From positions 115,073 to 179,072 of the forward strand of contig CANSKO010000002.1 in NCBI GenBank assembly GCA_947647505.1: a DNA stretch of 64,000 bases, in the 5' to 3' direction. The DNA is from an uncultured Roseburia sp. (lineage in GTDB: Bacteria > Bacillota > Clostridia > Lachnospirales > Lachnospiraceae). Below the pieces are notes generated by a model. It ran no database searches. It saw only the letters and a program-made list of their open reading frames with translations, and was not told the origin of the DNA. The position numbers and the translations under genes were made by a program. Positions 1 through 8,393 of the stretch are shown piece after piece (positions within the stretch are counted from its first letter, which is position 1; each line of letters begins with the position of its first letter).

Positions 1-44
1 ATCAGCATTTGTTTTTAACGTGGGAGAGGAAAGCGTGATCAGAT

Positions 45-560
45 ATGAGAAAAGCAATCTATCCGGGAAGCTTTGACCCGGTGACGTTTGGACATCAGGA
101 TATTATCGAGCGTTCGTCTGTGATTTTCGATGAATTAATCGTGGGCGTGTTGAATAATAGTGAGAAAAATTCATTGTTTTCTGTAGGGGAACGTGTTAGT
201 ATGTTAAAAGAGATTACAAAAGACATACCAAATGTGACGGTTGATTCCTTCGATGGACTTTTAGTCGATTATATGAAGGAGATCGGCGCCACAATTATTG
301 TGCGGGGACTGCGGGCTGTAACTGATTTTGAATATGAGTTGCAGATTGCACAGACGAACCATGTGGAATATCCGCGTGCAGAAACTGTTTTTCTGACGAC
401 GAATCTGAAATATTCCTATCTGAGTTCTTCAATCGTACGGGAATTTGCCGCATATGGAGGCGATATTTCGAAATTTGTTCCTTCGCAGTTTGTGGACAGG
501 ATTTACGAAAAATCCAACAGGAAGCAGGATGGGCCCACGGCGGTTAAAAACAGTAAATAA
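45..560 (+). CDS. coaD: Phosphopantetheine adenylyltransferase
   Basis: Catalyses the penultimate step of coenzyme A synthesis, adenylation of 4'-phosphopantetheine to dephospho-CoA, in the cytosol. The 171-residue product has the nucleotidyltransferase opening [10 protein letters not shown] (residues 8-17, with the TxGH signature at 14-17), the [12 protein letters not shown] segment near residue 90 and the SSSIVRE motif near 130, all as in bacterial CoaD. The family is usually about 160 residues, so the last ten or so residues are a short extra tail. A purine-rich GAGGAAAG precedes the ATG. In Bacillus subtilis coaD (ylbI) is followed by ylbJ, and a YlbJ-like gene lies close by here too. Very sure. 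Confidence 0.97.
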   Translation: MRKAIYPGSFDPVTFGHQDIIERSSVIFDELIVGVLNNSEKNSLFSVGERVSMLKEITKDIPNVTVDSFDGLLVDYMKEIGATIIVRGLRAVTDFEYELQIAQTNHVEYPRAETVFLTTNLKYSYLSSSIVREFAAYGGDISKFVPSQFVDRIYEKSNRKQDGPTAVKNSK

Positions 561-572
561 GGAGTGTTGGCA

Positions 573-1196
573 TTGAATAGCAGGATGGAGCAGATTATCG
601 AAGAAATTGAAGAATACATAGAAGGCTGTAAAGCGCAGAGATTCAATGGTTCGAATATTATTGTAGATAAAGAGACGATGGAGGAGCTTTTGACGGAGCT
701 TCGGATGAAGATGCCGGAGGAGATTAAGCGGTATCAGAAGATTATCAGCAATAAAGAGGCGATTCTTGCGGATGCCAGGACGAAAGCAGACGAGATTTTG
801 GCGCAGGCGCAGGTTCAGACAACGGAGCTGATCAGCGAGCATGAAATTATGCAGCAGGCTTATGCGCAGGCCAATGAAGTCGTGATGATTGCAACGCGGC
901 AGGCGCAGGAGATTCTGGACGCCGCGACGAATGACGCCAATGCCATCCGCATGAGCGCCATTACGTATACGGACGATATGTTAAAAAGCCTGGAGGAGAT
1001 CATTTCCGGTTCCATTGAGACGTCAAAGGCCAGAACGGAAAGCCTGGTCAGCTCCCTGCAGGGGTATCTGGAGGTTGTGATGACAAACCGTTCGGAGCTT
1101 CTGCCGCAGGAGCTGGATGGCGCCGGAGGCCGCGGAGAACGGGGGATGGAGGCCGTTTCCCGTTCCTATTCACAGCCTGTAGATGAGGAGGAATAG
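573..1196 (+). CDS. Coiled-coil protein, DivIVA/ATPase-subunit-like
   Basis: Cytosolic protein of about 207 residues, function unknown. The middle (roughly residues 55-150) is Glu/Gln/Ala rich with heptad-like spacing and reads as a long coiled coil resembling V-type ATPase subunit H/E-like or DivIVA-like proteins. The C-terminal 35 residues are Gly/Arg/Glu rich and probably disordered. I chose the TTG at 573 because TAAGGAG ends 8 nt before it; GTG 564 and TTG 567 overlap that site. It begins 12 nt after coaD, so the two are probably co-transcribed. Its 3' end overlaps the end of the convergent ylbJ-like gene by 27 bp. No catalytic motif is visible. Confidence 0.75.
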   Translation: MNSRMEQIIEEIEEYIEGCKAQRFNGSNIIVDKETMEELLTELRMKMPEEIKRYQKIISNKEAILADARTKADEILAQAQVQTTELISEHEIMQQAYAQANEVVMIATRQAQEILDAATNDANAIRMSAITYTDDMLKSLEEIISGSIETSKARTESLVSSLQGYLEVVMTNRSELLPQELDGAGGRGERGMEAVSRSYSQPVDEEE

Positions 1197-2093
1197 GAAA
1201 GAGAGCGCACAGCTTGCTGCGGCAAAAGCAAGGCGGCAGAGCAGATAGCGCGTTCTGGAAAAAGAACATTCCGCCGTCATGGAACAGGTCTGGGCGAAGC
1301 CGCACAGTCCGCCAAATGAAGCAAAGAATATGGCAAGCGGATAGACGCATTCCGGTGGAAGATCCGCTTCGTTCAGACAGGAAATGCCGGTCGTGACTTC
1401 CACAATGCCGGTGCAGATGACGTTTAGCAGGGGCGCGCCTGTATTGTATGTATGCAGCAGAGCGGCAAAGATGGAAAACAGGATGATATAGCCGCCGAGC
1501 TTTGTCAGAGATTCAAAACCATTCATAATTCCGGCATCGACGATTCCAAAATCCAGATGGAAGTCGGATGCCGAATTTTTTACATCTTCTGTTTTTAATC
1601 GCCTCAGACGGCAGATGCCGTAGAGGAGGGGCGGAAGGTAAAGCGCCGCATAGCTTGGAAGCGTAAGCTGCGGCATGGCAAGGATGTTCGTTAAAAGATA
1701 GCCGCTTACAAATACGGGGCTTAACTGGTTAAAGCATATGGAAAGAATTTCGCCTTCTTTTTGGCTGATTTTGTTTCCTGCGACGAGGTCCGCGCTGATT
1801 TTGCTTCCCATTGGAAAGCCGAACAGCATGCCGCCTAAAAAGGCGAAGCAGCCGTTTCTGCTGGTTGGGACGATGCGCTTTGTCAGCGGATATAAATATT
1901 TTGTAACAATCTGCATATAATTGGAGTACACCATCAGATTCGACAGGATTGCAAGCGGCAGCAGAGCGGGAAGAATCTGTTCGTACCAGAGCAGAAGCCC
2001 GTTTCCGGCCGCCTGCATGGATACGGATGGGTGCGTGAGAATAAACAGTATAACGATAAGCAGTGTAATCAGAATCAAATAAGTTTTTTTCAT
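1170..2093 (-). CDS. ylbJ: YlbJ-like nucleoside-recognition (Gate) membrane protein
   Basis: Integral membrane protein of 307 residues with an N-terminal hydrophobic helix (residues 5-20) and further hydrophobic stretches. The segment FLGGMLFGFPMGSKISADLV near residue 85 is the typical nucleoside-recognition/Gate signature of the YlbJ/SpoIIIJ-neighbour family. In Bacillus subtilis YlbJ is a sigma-E dependent sporulation membrane protein needed for resistant spores; that role here is inferred. It is shorter than B. subtilis YlbJ (about 400 residues), lacking C-terminal segments. No Shine-Dalgarno is visible before the ATG, but TATATT sits about 12 nt upstream, so a near-leaderless message is possible. 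Convergent with the coiled-coil gene. Confidence 0.8.
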   Translation of the reverse strand: MKKTYLILITLLIVILFILTHPSVSMQAAGNGLLLWYEQILPALLPLAILSNLMVYSNYMQIVTKYLYPLTKRIVPTSRNGCFAFLGGMLFGFPMGSKISADLVAGNKISQKEGEILSICFNQLSPVFVSGYLLTNILAMPQLTLPSYAALYLPPLLYGICRLRRLKTEDVKNSASDFHLDFGIVDAGIMNGFESLTKLGGYIILFSIFAALLHTYNTGAPLLNVICTGIVEVTTGISCLNEADLPPECVYPLAIFFASFGGLCGFAQTCSMTAECSFSRTRYLLCRLAFAAASCALSFLFLLIYRL

Positions 2094-2123
2094 AGTACAA
2101 TATATTAGAAAAAGGAGGAAGCT

Positions 2124-3572
2124 ATGCGTGTTTTAGAAAACCAGAAGCCGCAGGACGTGTTTTACTATTTTGAAGAAATCAGCCGGATTCCGCGCGCTTC
2201 TTATCATACAAGGGCAATCAGCGATTATCTGGTGCAGTTTGCAAAAACGCATGGATTTGAGCATTATCAGGATGACGATGACAACGTAATTATCATCAAA
2301 GAAGCGTCGCCGGGCTATGAAGCGTCGGAGCCTGTTATTTTGCAGGGGCATATGGACATGGTCTGTGAAAAGGAAGCGGGAAGGGAAATTGATTTTGAAA
2401 CAGAGGGCCTTACGCTTTTTGTAGATGGCGATTTTGTCAGAGCAGAGGGGACGACGCTGGGCGGAGACGACGGCATTGCGCTTGCCTGCGCGCTTGCGGT
2501 TCTGGATGACGATACGTTATGTCATCCGAGGCTTGAGGCCGTTTTTACGACGAATGAGGAAGTCGGGCTTCTGGGCGCGAAATCAATTGATTTATCGATG
2601 CTGAAAGGGCATATTCTGTTGAATATTGATTCGGATCGGGAAGGGCATTTTCTGACGAGCTGCGCCGGCGGACTGACGGCGCAGGTGAAAATACCGGTGT
2701 CGTATCAAAAGGAGAAGGGCAGATGGGCGCAGATTCGGCTGCATGGGCTTTTGGGCGGGCATTCCGGAAGCGAGATTGACAAAGAGCACGCCAATGCCAT
2801 TGTGACGATGGGACGCATTCTCAAATACCTGAAAGACCGTATGCCGTATGGCGTCGTTTCGCTGGAAGGGGGCCGTAAGGACAATGCGATTCCAAGAGAA
2901 GCGACGGCCGGCATTCTGCTGCCTGATGAAGCGGAAGGGGCGTTTTCGGGTTATGTGGAAGCGATTGCGGACATTCTGAAAAAAGAATATATAAACACGG
3001 AGCCAAATCTTTCCGTAAGCGTGGAAATCGCGGAGGAGAGGGAGTGCGACGTTCTTTCCGTCGTATCAATGGAAAAGGTTTTGTTTTATCTGCGCAATGC
3101 GCCAAATGGCGTGCTGTACAGGAGCGTAAATTTTGAGGGACTGGTGGAGACGTCCTTAAACGCCGGGATTTTAAAGCTGGACGGTACGGATTTTTGCATT
3201 TCCACATCTGTCAGAAGCAGCGTGGGAAGTCGGAAAGAGGAGCTTTGCGAGCGGCTTACGTATCTGACGGAGTTTCTGGGCGGAACGATTACGCTGTCAG
3301 GCGACTATCCGGCATGGGAATATCGTGACGATTCAAAGGTGCGCGCGCTTGTTTCAAAGATTTATCGGGAAGAGACGGGCAGAGAACCGATCTTTGAAGC
3401 GATTCACGCAGGATTGGAGTGCGGCGCGCTTTCCGATAAAATTCCTGGCATGGACGCCGTTTCGTTTGGACCGGATAATTTTGACATCCATACGCCAAAC
3501 GAGCGCCTGAGCATTTCTTCGACAGAGCGCGTCTATCGGTTTTTGGTTCGGCTGCTTGCAGCCATGCGGTAA
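2124..3572 (+). CDS. pepD: Aminoacyl-histidine dipeptidase, M20 family
   Basis: Cytosolic Zn dipeptidase of 482 residues, family M20C (PepD, carnosinase-like), expected to split Xaa-His and other dipeptides. Metal-site motifs are in order: VILQGHMDMVCEKE near residue 72-85, GTTLGGDDGIALACALAVL near 112-130, TTNEEVGLLGAKS near 140-153, and a late HAGLECG at about 430. The length matches the family. AAAAAGGAGGAAGCT gives a strong ribosome binding site 5 nt before the ATG. It starts 30 nt from the divergent ylbJ-like gene and leads a run of same-strand genes with very short gaps. Confidence 0.93.
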   Translation: MRVLENQKPQDVFYYFEEISRIPRASYHTRAISDYLVQFAKTHGFEHYQDDDDNVIIIKEASPGYEASEPVILQGHMDMVCEKEAGREIDFETEGLTLFVDGDFVRAEGTTLGGDDGIALACALAVLDDDTLCHPRLEAVFTTNEEVGLLGAKSIDLSMLKGHILLNIDSDREGHFLTSCAGGLTAQVKIPVSYQKEKGRWAQIRLHGLLGGHSGSEIDKEHANAIVTMGRILKYLKDRMPYGVVSLEGGRKDNAIPREATAGILLPDEAEGAFSGYVEAIADILKKEYINTEPNLSVSVEIAEERECDVLSVVSMEKVLFYLRNAPNGVLYRSVNFEGLVETSLNAGILKLDGTDFCISTSVRSSVGSRKEELCERLTYLTEFLGGTITLSGDYPAWEYRDDSKVRALVSKIYREETGREPIFEAIHAGLECGALSDKIPGMDAVSFGPDNFDIHTPNERLSISSTERVYRFLVRLLAAMR

Positions 3573-3575
3573 TTC

Positions 3576-4208
3576 GTGGCGGCGCGCAGGTACTTTTGTC
3601 TGATTTTGCTCTTTTTTACCGTTGTGCTTTTGGATGCATGGCTGCTTCAGTCTCTGCGTGAGACGAAAGAGGCGGAGCCGGAGGACGTCCTTTGGGCGGT
3701 GCGGGAGGATATGGTTTATTTTCCCGTTCCGCAGTCGTCCTATGATACGGAAGGCTACAGCGTAAGCTTTGCTGACAGCTGGATGGAGAGCCGAAATTTT
3801 GGCGGCGAGCGGGTGCATGAGGGATGTGACATTATGGCGGCCGTAAATAAGCGCGGACATTATCCGATTGTAAGCATTTCGGACGGATGCGTGGAAAATA
3901 TGGGCTGGCTTACGCTGGGCGGCTATCGGATCGGGATACGAAGTCCTGCCGGCGTTTATTTCTATTATGCGCATTTGAGCGATTATGCGCCGGATCTTGC
4001 CGTTGGAGATGAAGTGAAAGCCGGGGAGCTGCTGGGCTTTATGGGAGATACCGGCTACAGTGAAAAGGAAGGGACGACGGGCTTTTTTCCCGTGCATCTG
4101 CATGTCGGGATTTATCTGAATCAGGAGGACGGGGAAGAGAAAAGCTACAATCCTTATCCGTTTTTAAAAGAGCTGGAAAAAAAGAAACTGAAGTTTTGTT
4201 TTGAATAA
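3576..4208 (+). CDS. M23 family peptidase (LytM/peptidoglycan endopeptidase type)
   Basis: Predicted envelope protein of 210 residues. A hydrophobic N-terminal segment (residues 6-24) looks like a signal anchor. The rest is a compact LytM domain with the three zinc ligands visible: H81 and D85 in HEGCDI, and the HLH motif at 174-176. H133 in YAHLS matches the second active-site His. Such enzymes cut peptidoglycan cross-bridges or, if inactive, activate amidases. The GTG start lies 3 nt after the pepD stop and no good ribosome binding site is seen, so translation is probably coupled to pepD. The substrate is not inferable. A role in sporulation (SpoIIQ-like) is possible but not supported by the sequence. 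Confidence 0.88.
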   Translation: MAARRYFCLILLFFTVVLLDAWLLQSLRETKEAEPEDVLWAVREDMVYFPVPQSSYDTEGYSVSFADSWMESRNFGGERVHEGCDIMAAVNKRGHYPIVSISDGCVENMGWLTLGGYRIGIRSPAGVYFYYAHLSDYAPDLAVGDEVKAGELLGFMGDTGYSEKEGTTGFFPVHLHVGIYLNQEDGEEKSYNPYPFLKELEKKKLKFCFE

Positions 4209-4222
4209 CAGGAGAAGGAAGC

Positions 4223-4876
4223 ATGTTTGAGCAGATAAAGGCTGTGATATTTGATCTGGACGGCACGCTTGTAGATTCCATGGGATTGTGGCGGGATATC
4301 GATATCGCGTTTCTTGGCGAGCGGGGCATTCCATACCAGGAGGATTTGCAGGAAAAAATCGAAGGCATGAGCTTTACGGAAACGGCCGTATTCTGTAAGG
4401 AGTATTTTGGACTGAGTGAATCCGTGGAAGAGCTGAAAGCCATCTGGAACGAAATGGCGAATCAAAAGTATCGCTTTGAGGTAAAGGCGAAGCCGGGCGT
4501 GATGGAGTTTTTGGATTTGCTCAGGGAAAAAGGCATTAAGATGGGCATCGCGACAAGCAATTCCAGCGAACTGATTCAGGCAGTCAATGCGGCGCATCAT
4601 TTTGACGAATACATGTCATGCATCGTAACGTCGTGTTCCGTCAAAAAGGGAAAACCGGCGCCGGACGTTTATCTGGAAGCGGCGCGGCAGCTTGGAGTTT
4701 TGCCGGAGCAGTGCCTTGTGTTTGAGGATATCGTAAAAGGCATCGAGGCGGGAAAGAATGCCGGCATGCAGGTATGCGCCGTAGAAGACGCTTATTCTGC
4801 CGCATATCGGGAGAAGAAGAAAGAAATCAGCGATTACTACATAGAAACGTACGATGAAATAATAAAGGACTGGTAA
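4223..4876 (+). CDS. HAD family phosphatase (beta-phosphoglucomutase-like subfamily)
   Basis: Cytosolic HAD hydrolase of 217 residues. Motif I is DLDGTLVDS with nucleophile D11 and acid/base D13. Motif II is in IATSNSSEL (about residue 114), the Lys of motif III lies in KKGKPAPDVYLEA, and motif IV is VFEDIVKGIEAG near 170. A helical cap occupies residues 18-85, as in the PGMB/phosphatase-like class. Substrate unknown; sugar phosphates are usual for this group. AGGAGAAGGAAGC precedes the ATG. It follows the M23 gene by 14 nt and is followed 5 nt later by the YgiQ-type gene, so it sits in an operon. Confidence 0.9.
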   Translation: MFEQIKAVIFDLDGTLVDSMGLWRDIDIAFLGERGIPYQEDLQEKIEGMSFTETAVFCKEYFGLSESVEELKAIWNEMANQKYRFEVKAKPGVMEFLDLLREKGIKMGIATSNSSELIQAVNAAHHFDEYMSCIVTSCSVKKGKPAPDVYLEAARQLGVLPEQCLVFEDIVKGIEAGKNAGMQVCAVEDAYSAAYREKKKEISDYYIETYDEIIKDW

Positions 4877-4881
4877 AGGCG

Positions 4882-6795
4882 ATGGAGACGGGATTTTTAC
4901 CTGTGACAAAAGAAGAACTGGAAGAGCGGGGCATAGGCCAGCCGGATTTCGTCTATGTGATTGGCGACGCCTATGTGGACCATCCGTCGTTTGGGCATGC
5001 GATTATAGCGAGGCTTCTGGAAGCGCACGGCTATTCGGTGGCGATCCTTTCCCAGCCGGACTGGAAAGACGAGGAGAGCATTGCGGTGTTTGGCGAGCCG
5101 CGTCTTGGCTTTCTGGTGACGGCCGGAAATATGGATTCCATGGTCAATCATTACGCCGTATCAAAACGGCGGCGGGAGACGGATGCGTATACGCCCGGCG
5201 GCGTTATGGGAAAGCGGCCGGATTATGCGACGATTGTCTACTGCAATCTGATTCGCAGGAAATACAAAAAAACGCCGCTGATTATTGGCGGGATGGAGGC
5301 AAGTCTGCGGCGGCTTGCGCATTATGACTACTGGTCGAATCAGGTTCGGCGGTCCATTCTTTTAGACGCGGGCGCAGACCTGCTTTCTTATGGCATGGGG
5401 GAACGCAGCATTCTTGCGATCGCGGAAGCGTTAAACGCCGGCATCGCCGTAAGCGACATCACGTATATCGATGGAACGGTATGGAAGACGAAGCGGCGGG
5501 AAGATATTTATGACGCGCTGCAGCTACCGTCTTTTGACGCGATAAAAAAGAGCCGGCGGGCATATGCGGAAAGCTTTTCCATGCAGTATCGCAATACCGA
5601 CCCCTACAGTGGAAAACGTCTGTTTGAAGCGTATGGAGCGTCGCTTTTTATTGTGCAGAATCCTCCGGCGGAGCCGTTAAGCCAAAGCGAGCTGGACGAC
5701 GTCTATGCGCTTCCGTTTCAGCGCGCATACCATCCGTCGTATCAGGCGGCCGGCGGCGTTCCTGCGCTGGAAGAGGTGAAATTCAGCCTGGTCAGCAGCC
5801 GCGGCTGCTTTGGAGGATGCAGCTTCTGCGCGCTGACGTTTCATCAGGGAAGGATTGTACAGGCGAGGAGCCATGCGTCGATTGTAAGAGAAGCGGAAAA
5901 AATGATAAAAGAGCCGGATTTTAAAGGATACATTCACGACGTGGGCGGCCCGACGGCAAATTTTCGGCTGCCTTCCTGTGAAAAGCAGCTTTCGTATGGC
6001 GTCTGTGCGGACAGGCAGTGCCTGTTTCCTAAGCCATGCAAAAATCTTACGATAGATCATACGGATTATCTGGCGCTGCTGCGGAAACTAAGAGCGCTTC
6101 CCGGTGTGAAAAAGGTCTTTATCCGTTCCGGCATCCGCTACGATTATCTGACGTACGATAAAAATCCGGAATTTCTGGAAGAGCTGTGCAGACATCATAT
6201 CAGCGGCCAGTTAAAGGTCGCGCCGGAGCATATCTGCGATGCGGTGCTTGAGAAGATGGGAAAGCCCTCCGCGGCGGTATACCGGAAATTTGTAAAAGAC
6301 TATGAAGCGGTGAATGCAGCGCTTTCCAAAAAGCAGTATCTGGTGCCGTATCTGATGTCCTCCCATCCCGGCTCCACGTTAAAAGAAGCGATTGCGCTTG
6401 CGGAATTTCTGCGGGACTTTGGATACAGGCCGCAGCAGGTGCAGGATTTTTATCCGACGCCTTCGACCGTATCTGCGTGTATGTATTATACCGGCCTTGA
6501 TCCGCGCACGATGCAGCCCGTGTATACGGCCGTCAATCCGCATGAAAAAGCCATGCAGCGCGCGCTGATTCAATATCGCGATCCGAAGAATTACGATCTT
6601 GTCAAAGAAGCGCTGTTGAAAGCGGGAAGGCGCGATCTGATCGGATATGGAAAGGCGTGCCTGATCCGGCCGGAGCGAAAGAAAGCAGCTCCATGCAAAA
6701 CGTCCCATGCGCAGGGCGACAAAAAGAAGCGAAAAAAGACGATTCGCAATGTGCATGCGAAGAAGAAGCAACCGACAGGGAGAAATCATGCGTGA
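4882..6795 (+). CDS. YgiQ family radical SAM protein
   Basis: Radical SAM enzyme of 637 residues; the family (UPF0313/YgiQ) has no settled reaction. The 4Fe-4S cluster motif CFGGCSFC is at C309, C313 and C316. The N-terminal 280 residues form the family-specific B12-binding-like region, and IIGGMEASLRRLAHYDYWS near residue 135 is characteristic. A DUF3362-type C-terminal region contains QVQDFYPTPST and ends in a Lys-rich tail. The ribosome binding site (AAAGG) is modest and the gap to the HAD gene is only 5 nt. Its last 8 nt overlap the start of the pseudouridine synthase gene, again suggesting coupled translation. Confidence 0.93.
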   Translation: METGFLPVTKEELEERGIGQPDFVYVIGDAYVDHPSFGHAIIARLLEAHGYSVAILSQPDWKDEESIAVFGEPRLGFLVTAGNMDSMVNHYAVSKRRRETDAYTPGGVMGKRPDYATIVYCNLIRRKYKKTPLIIGGMEASLRRLAHYDYWSNQVRRSILLDAGADLLSYGMGERSILAIAEALNAGIAVSDITYIDGTVWKTKRREDIYDALQLPSFDAIKKSRRAYAESFSMQYRNTDPYSGKRLFEAYGASLFIVQNPPAEPLSQSELDDVYALPFQRAYHPSYQAAGGVPALEEVKFSLVSSRGCFGGCSFCALTFHQGRIVQARSHASIVREAEKMIKEPDFKGYIHDVGGPTANFRLPSCEKQLSYGVCADRQCLFPKPCKNLTIDHTDYLALLRKLRALPGVKKVFIRSGIRYDYLTYDKNPEFLEELCRHHISGQLKVAPEHICDAVLEKMGKPSAAVYRKFVKDYEAVNAALSKKQYLVPYLMSSHPGSTLKEAIALAEFLRDFGYRPQQVQDFYPTPSTVSACMYYTGLDPRTMQPVYTAVNPHEKAMQRALIQYRDPKNYDLVKEALLKAGRRDLIGYGKACLIRPERKKAAPCKTSHAQGDKKKRKKTIRNVHAKKKQPTGRNHA

Positions 6796-7732
6796 ATTTT
6801 GGATTCAGAAAAACGAAGCCGGACAACGGCTGGATAAATACTTAAAAAAGCTGCTTGTTTCTGCGCCTTCCGGCTTTCTTTACAAAATGCTGCGCAAAAA
6901 GAATATTGTGCTGAATGAGCGGAAAGCGACCGGCGCGGAGCGGCTTTTGGAGGGCGACCATGTCAGGCTGTATCTTTCGGAGGAGACGTTCTGTAAATTT
7001 ACGCAGGAAGATGCAAAATGGGAACAGCTGCCAGAACTCGACCTTTGCCGTCTTCCGTTTGACATTTTATATGAAGACGAAGACCTGCTTGCGGTGAATA
7101 AGCCGGTTGGCATGCTTTCGCAGAAGGCGGATGCAGAAGACGTTTCTGCAAATGAGCTCGTCATTGCCTATCTGATGCGCACGGGCGCCGTATCCGGACA
7201 GGATCTGCGCACGTTTCGTCCGTCCGTCTGCAACCGTCTTGACCGCAACGCGTCGGGCATTCTGCTGGCCGGGAAAACGCTGATCGGCCTGCAAACGATA
7301 TCCAACGCGCTGCGCTCCGGGACGATTGGAAAGTATTACAGATGCATTGTTGAGGGCAGACTGGAAGAGGGATGCAGAATCTGCGGCTACCTGCGAAAAG
7401 AGGAGCAGAGAAATCAGGTGTTTGTGTCGGATGCGCCCCTTTCCGATGCGGATAAGCGGATTGAAACGGCATATCGGCCGATCGAGCAGTTTCGGCGCGC
7501 GACGCTGTTAGAGGTGGAGCTGATTACCGGCCGTACGCATCAGATTCGCGCGCATCTGGCTTCGATCGGCCATCCGCTCGTAGGCGATGTCAAGTATGGC
7601 GCCACACGGCAGGAAACAGGGCGCGGCATGTTTTTGCATGCATATCGGACTTGCCTGTGGGATGGCCGGGAAATTACGGCGCCGCTTCCGAAGGCATTTC
7701 AAAGAGCGGCGCGCGCATTCAGTAAGGAGTAA
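6788..7732 (+). CDS. RluA/RluD family pseudouridine synthase
   Basis: Isomerises uridine to pseudouridine in RNA, most likely rRNA. 314 residues from the ATG at 6788. Residues 1-70 form an S4 RNA-binding domain, followed by the RluA-type catalytic domain. The catalytic Asp is D152 within CNRLDRNASG, a family motif that usually reads HRLDxxTSG; here the first residue is Asn and the Thr is Ala. GRTHQIRAHLASIGHPLVGD near 265 is the second hallmark. The start overlaps the YgiQ-type gene by 8 nt. Which RNA and position it modifies cannot be told from sequence. Confidence 0.92.
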   Translation: MREFWIQKNEAGQRLDKYLKKLLVSAPSGFLYKMLRKKNIVLNERKATGAERLLEGDHVRLYLSEETFCKFTQEDAKWEQLPELDLCRLPFDILYEDEDLLAVNKPVGMLSQKADAEDVSANELVIAYLMRTGAVSGQDLRTFRPSVCNRLDRNASGILLAGKTLIGLQTISNALRSGTIGKYYRCIVEGRLEEGCRICGYLRKEEQRNQVFVSDAPLSDADKRIETAYRPIEQFRRATLLEVELITGRTHQIRAHLASIGHPLVGDVKYGATRQETGRGMFLHAYRTCLWDGREITAPLPKAFQRAARAFSKE

Positions 7733-7734
7733 GC

Positions 7735-8268
7735 ATGGCAACCTGGAACAGCAGAGGGCTTCGCGGTTCGGCGCTCGAAGAATACATCAACCGGACGAAT
7801 GAAAAATACCTGGAAAACGGGCTGGCGCTGATACAGAAAATACCGACGCCGATTACCCCGATCAGAATTGATAAAGACCGCAGGCATATTACGCTTGCCT
7901 ATTTTGATCAGAAGAGCACAGTGGATTACATTGGCGCCGTGCAGGGCATTCCCGTCTGCTTTGACGCAAAGGAATGCCATTCGGATACGTTTCCGCTTGC
8001 CAACATTCATAAGCATCAGGTGGAGTTTATGGAGCAGTTCGAGCGGCAGAAGGGCATTGCGTTTTTTCTGATTTCTTATACAAAGCGGGAAGCGTTTTAT
8101 TATCTGACGTTTTCACTGCTGCGGACATTCTGGAAAAGGATGGAAGAGGGCGGCAGAAAAAGCTTTCGCTATGAGGAGCTGGACCCGCGCTTTTTTTTGC
8201 AGTATAAGGGCGGCGTTTTGATTCCGTATCTGGAAGGCGTGCAGCTGGATTTGAAAAACAGGGATTGA
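7735..8268 (+). CDS. recU: Holliday junction resolvase RecU
   Basis: Cuts four-way DNA junctions in recombinational repair and chromosome segregation, taking the place of RuvC in Firmicutes. 177 residues. The catalytic PD-(D/E)XK-type core is D64 in STVDYIGAVQ, followed by CFDAKE with D77 and K79; most homologues have Glu where D77 is. PLANIHKHQVEFM and the Phe/Tyr-rich C-terminal half also fit RecU. Start ATG follows AGTAAGGAGTAAGC. It lies 2 nt after the pseudouridine synthase gene and is the last gene of this run. The stop codon sits inside the -35 element of the next promoter. Confidence 0.93.
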   Translation: MATWNSRGLRGSALEEYINRTNEKYLENGLALIQKIPTPITPIRIDKDRRHITLAYFDQKSTVDYIGAVQGIPVCFDAKECHSDTFPLANIHKHQVEFMEQFERQKGIAFFLISYTKREAFYYLTFSLLRTFWKRMEEGGRKSFRYEELDPRFFLQYKGGVLIPYLEGVQLDLKNRD

Positions 8269-8293
8269 CAACGGATGGGATTCATAGTAGCAT
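8265..8293 (+). promoter_or_regulatory. Sigma-A promoter for the his operon
   Basis: TTGACA at 8265-8270 is a perfect -35 and lies 17 nt before TAGCAT at 8288-8293 (4 of 6 to the -10 consensus). It is about 100 nt upstream of the hisZ start, and the -35 overlaps the recU stop codon. The 5' leader (about 8300-8393) shows no T-box-like motif or clear terminator. Confidence 0.6.
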
Positions 8294-8393
8294 GGCAGTG
8301 TGTTAAAGTGTATCAGAACTGTGCGAAAGGCGGTTGAAGCGCTCTGCATGGCGCAGTCTGAGAGGCAACAAAAACAGGAGAGCAGGTGCGGCG

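Noticed and set aside
1..18. Frame ending in TAA at 16-18 before coaD, possibly the 3' end of rsmD
   Set aside because: Only five codons are visible; rsmD commonly precedes coaD, but there is too little sequence to support a feature.
3354..4103. Long - strand frame across pepD and the M23 peptidase gene
   Set aside because: No family, basic composition, and it overlaps two well-supported genes.
8294..8393. Possible T-box or attenuator before hisZ
   Set aside because: No T-box core motif, no clear terminator or poly-T; only a promoter can be supported.
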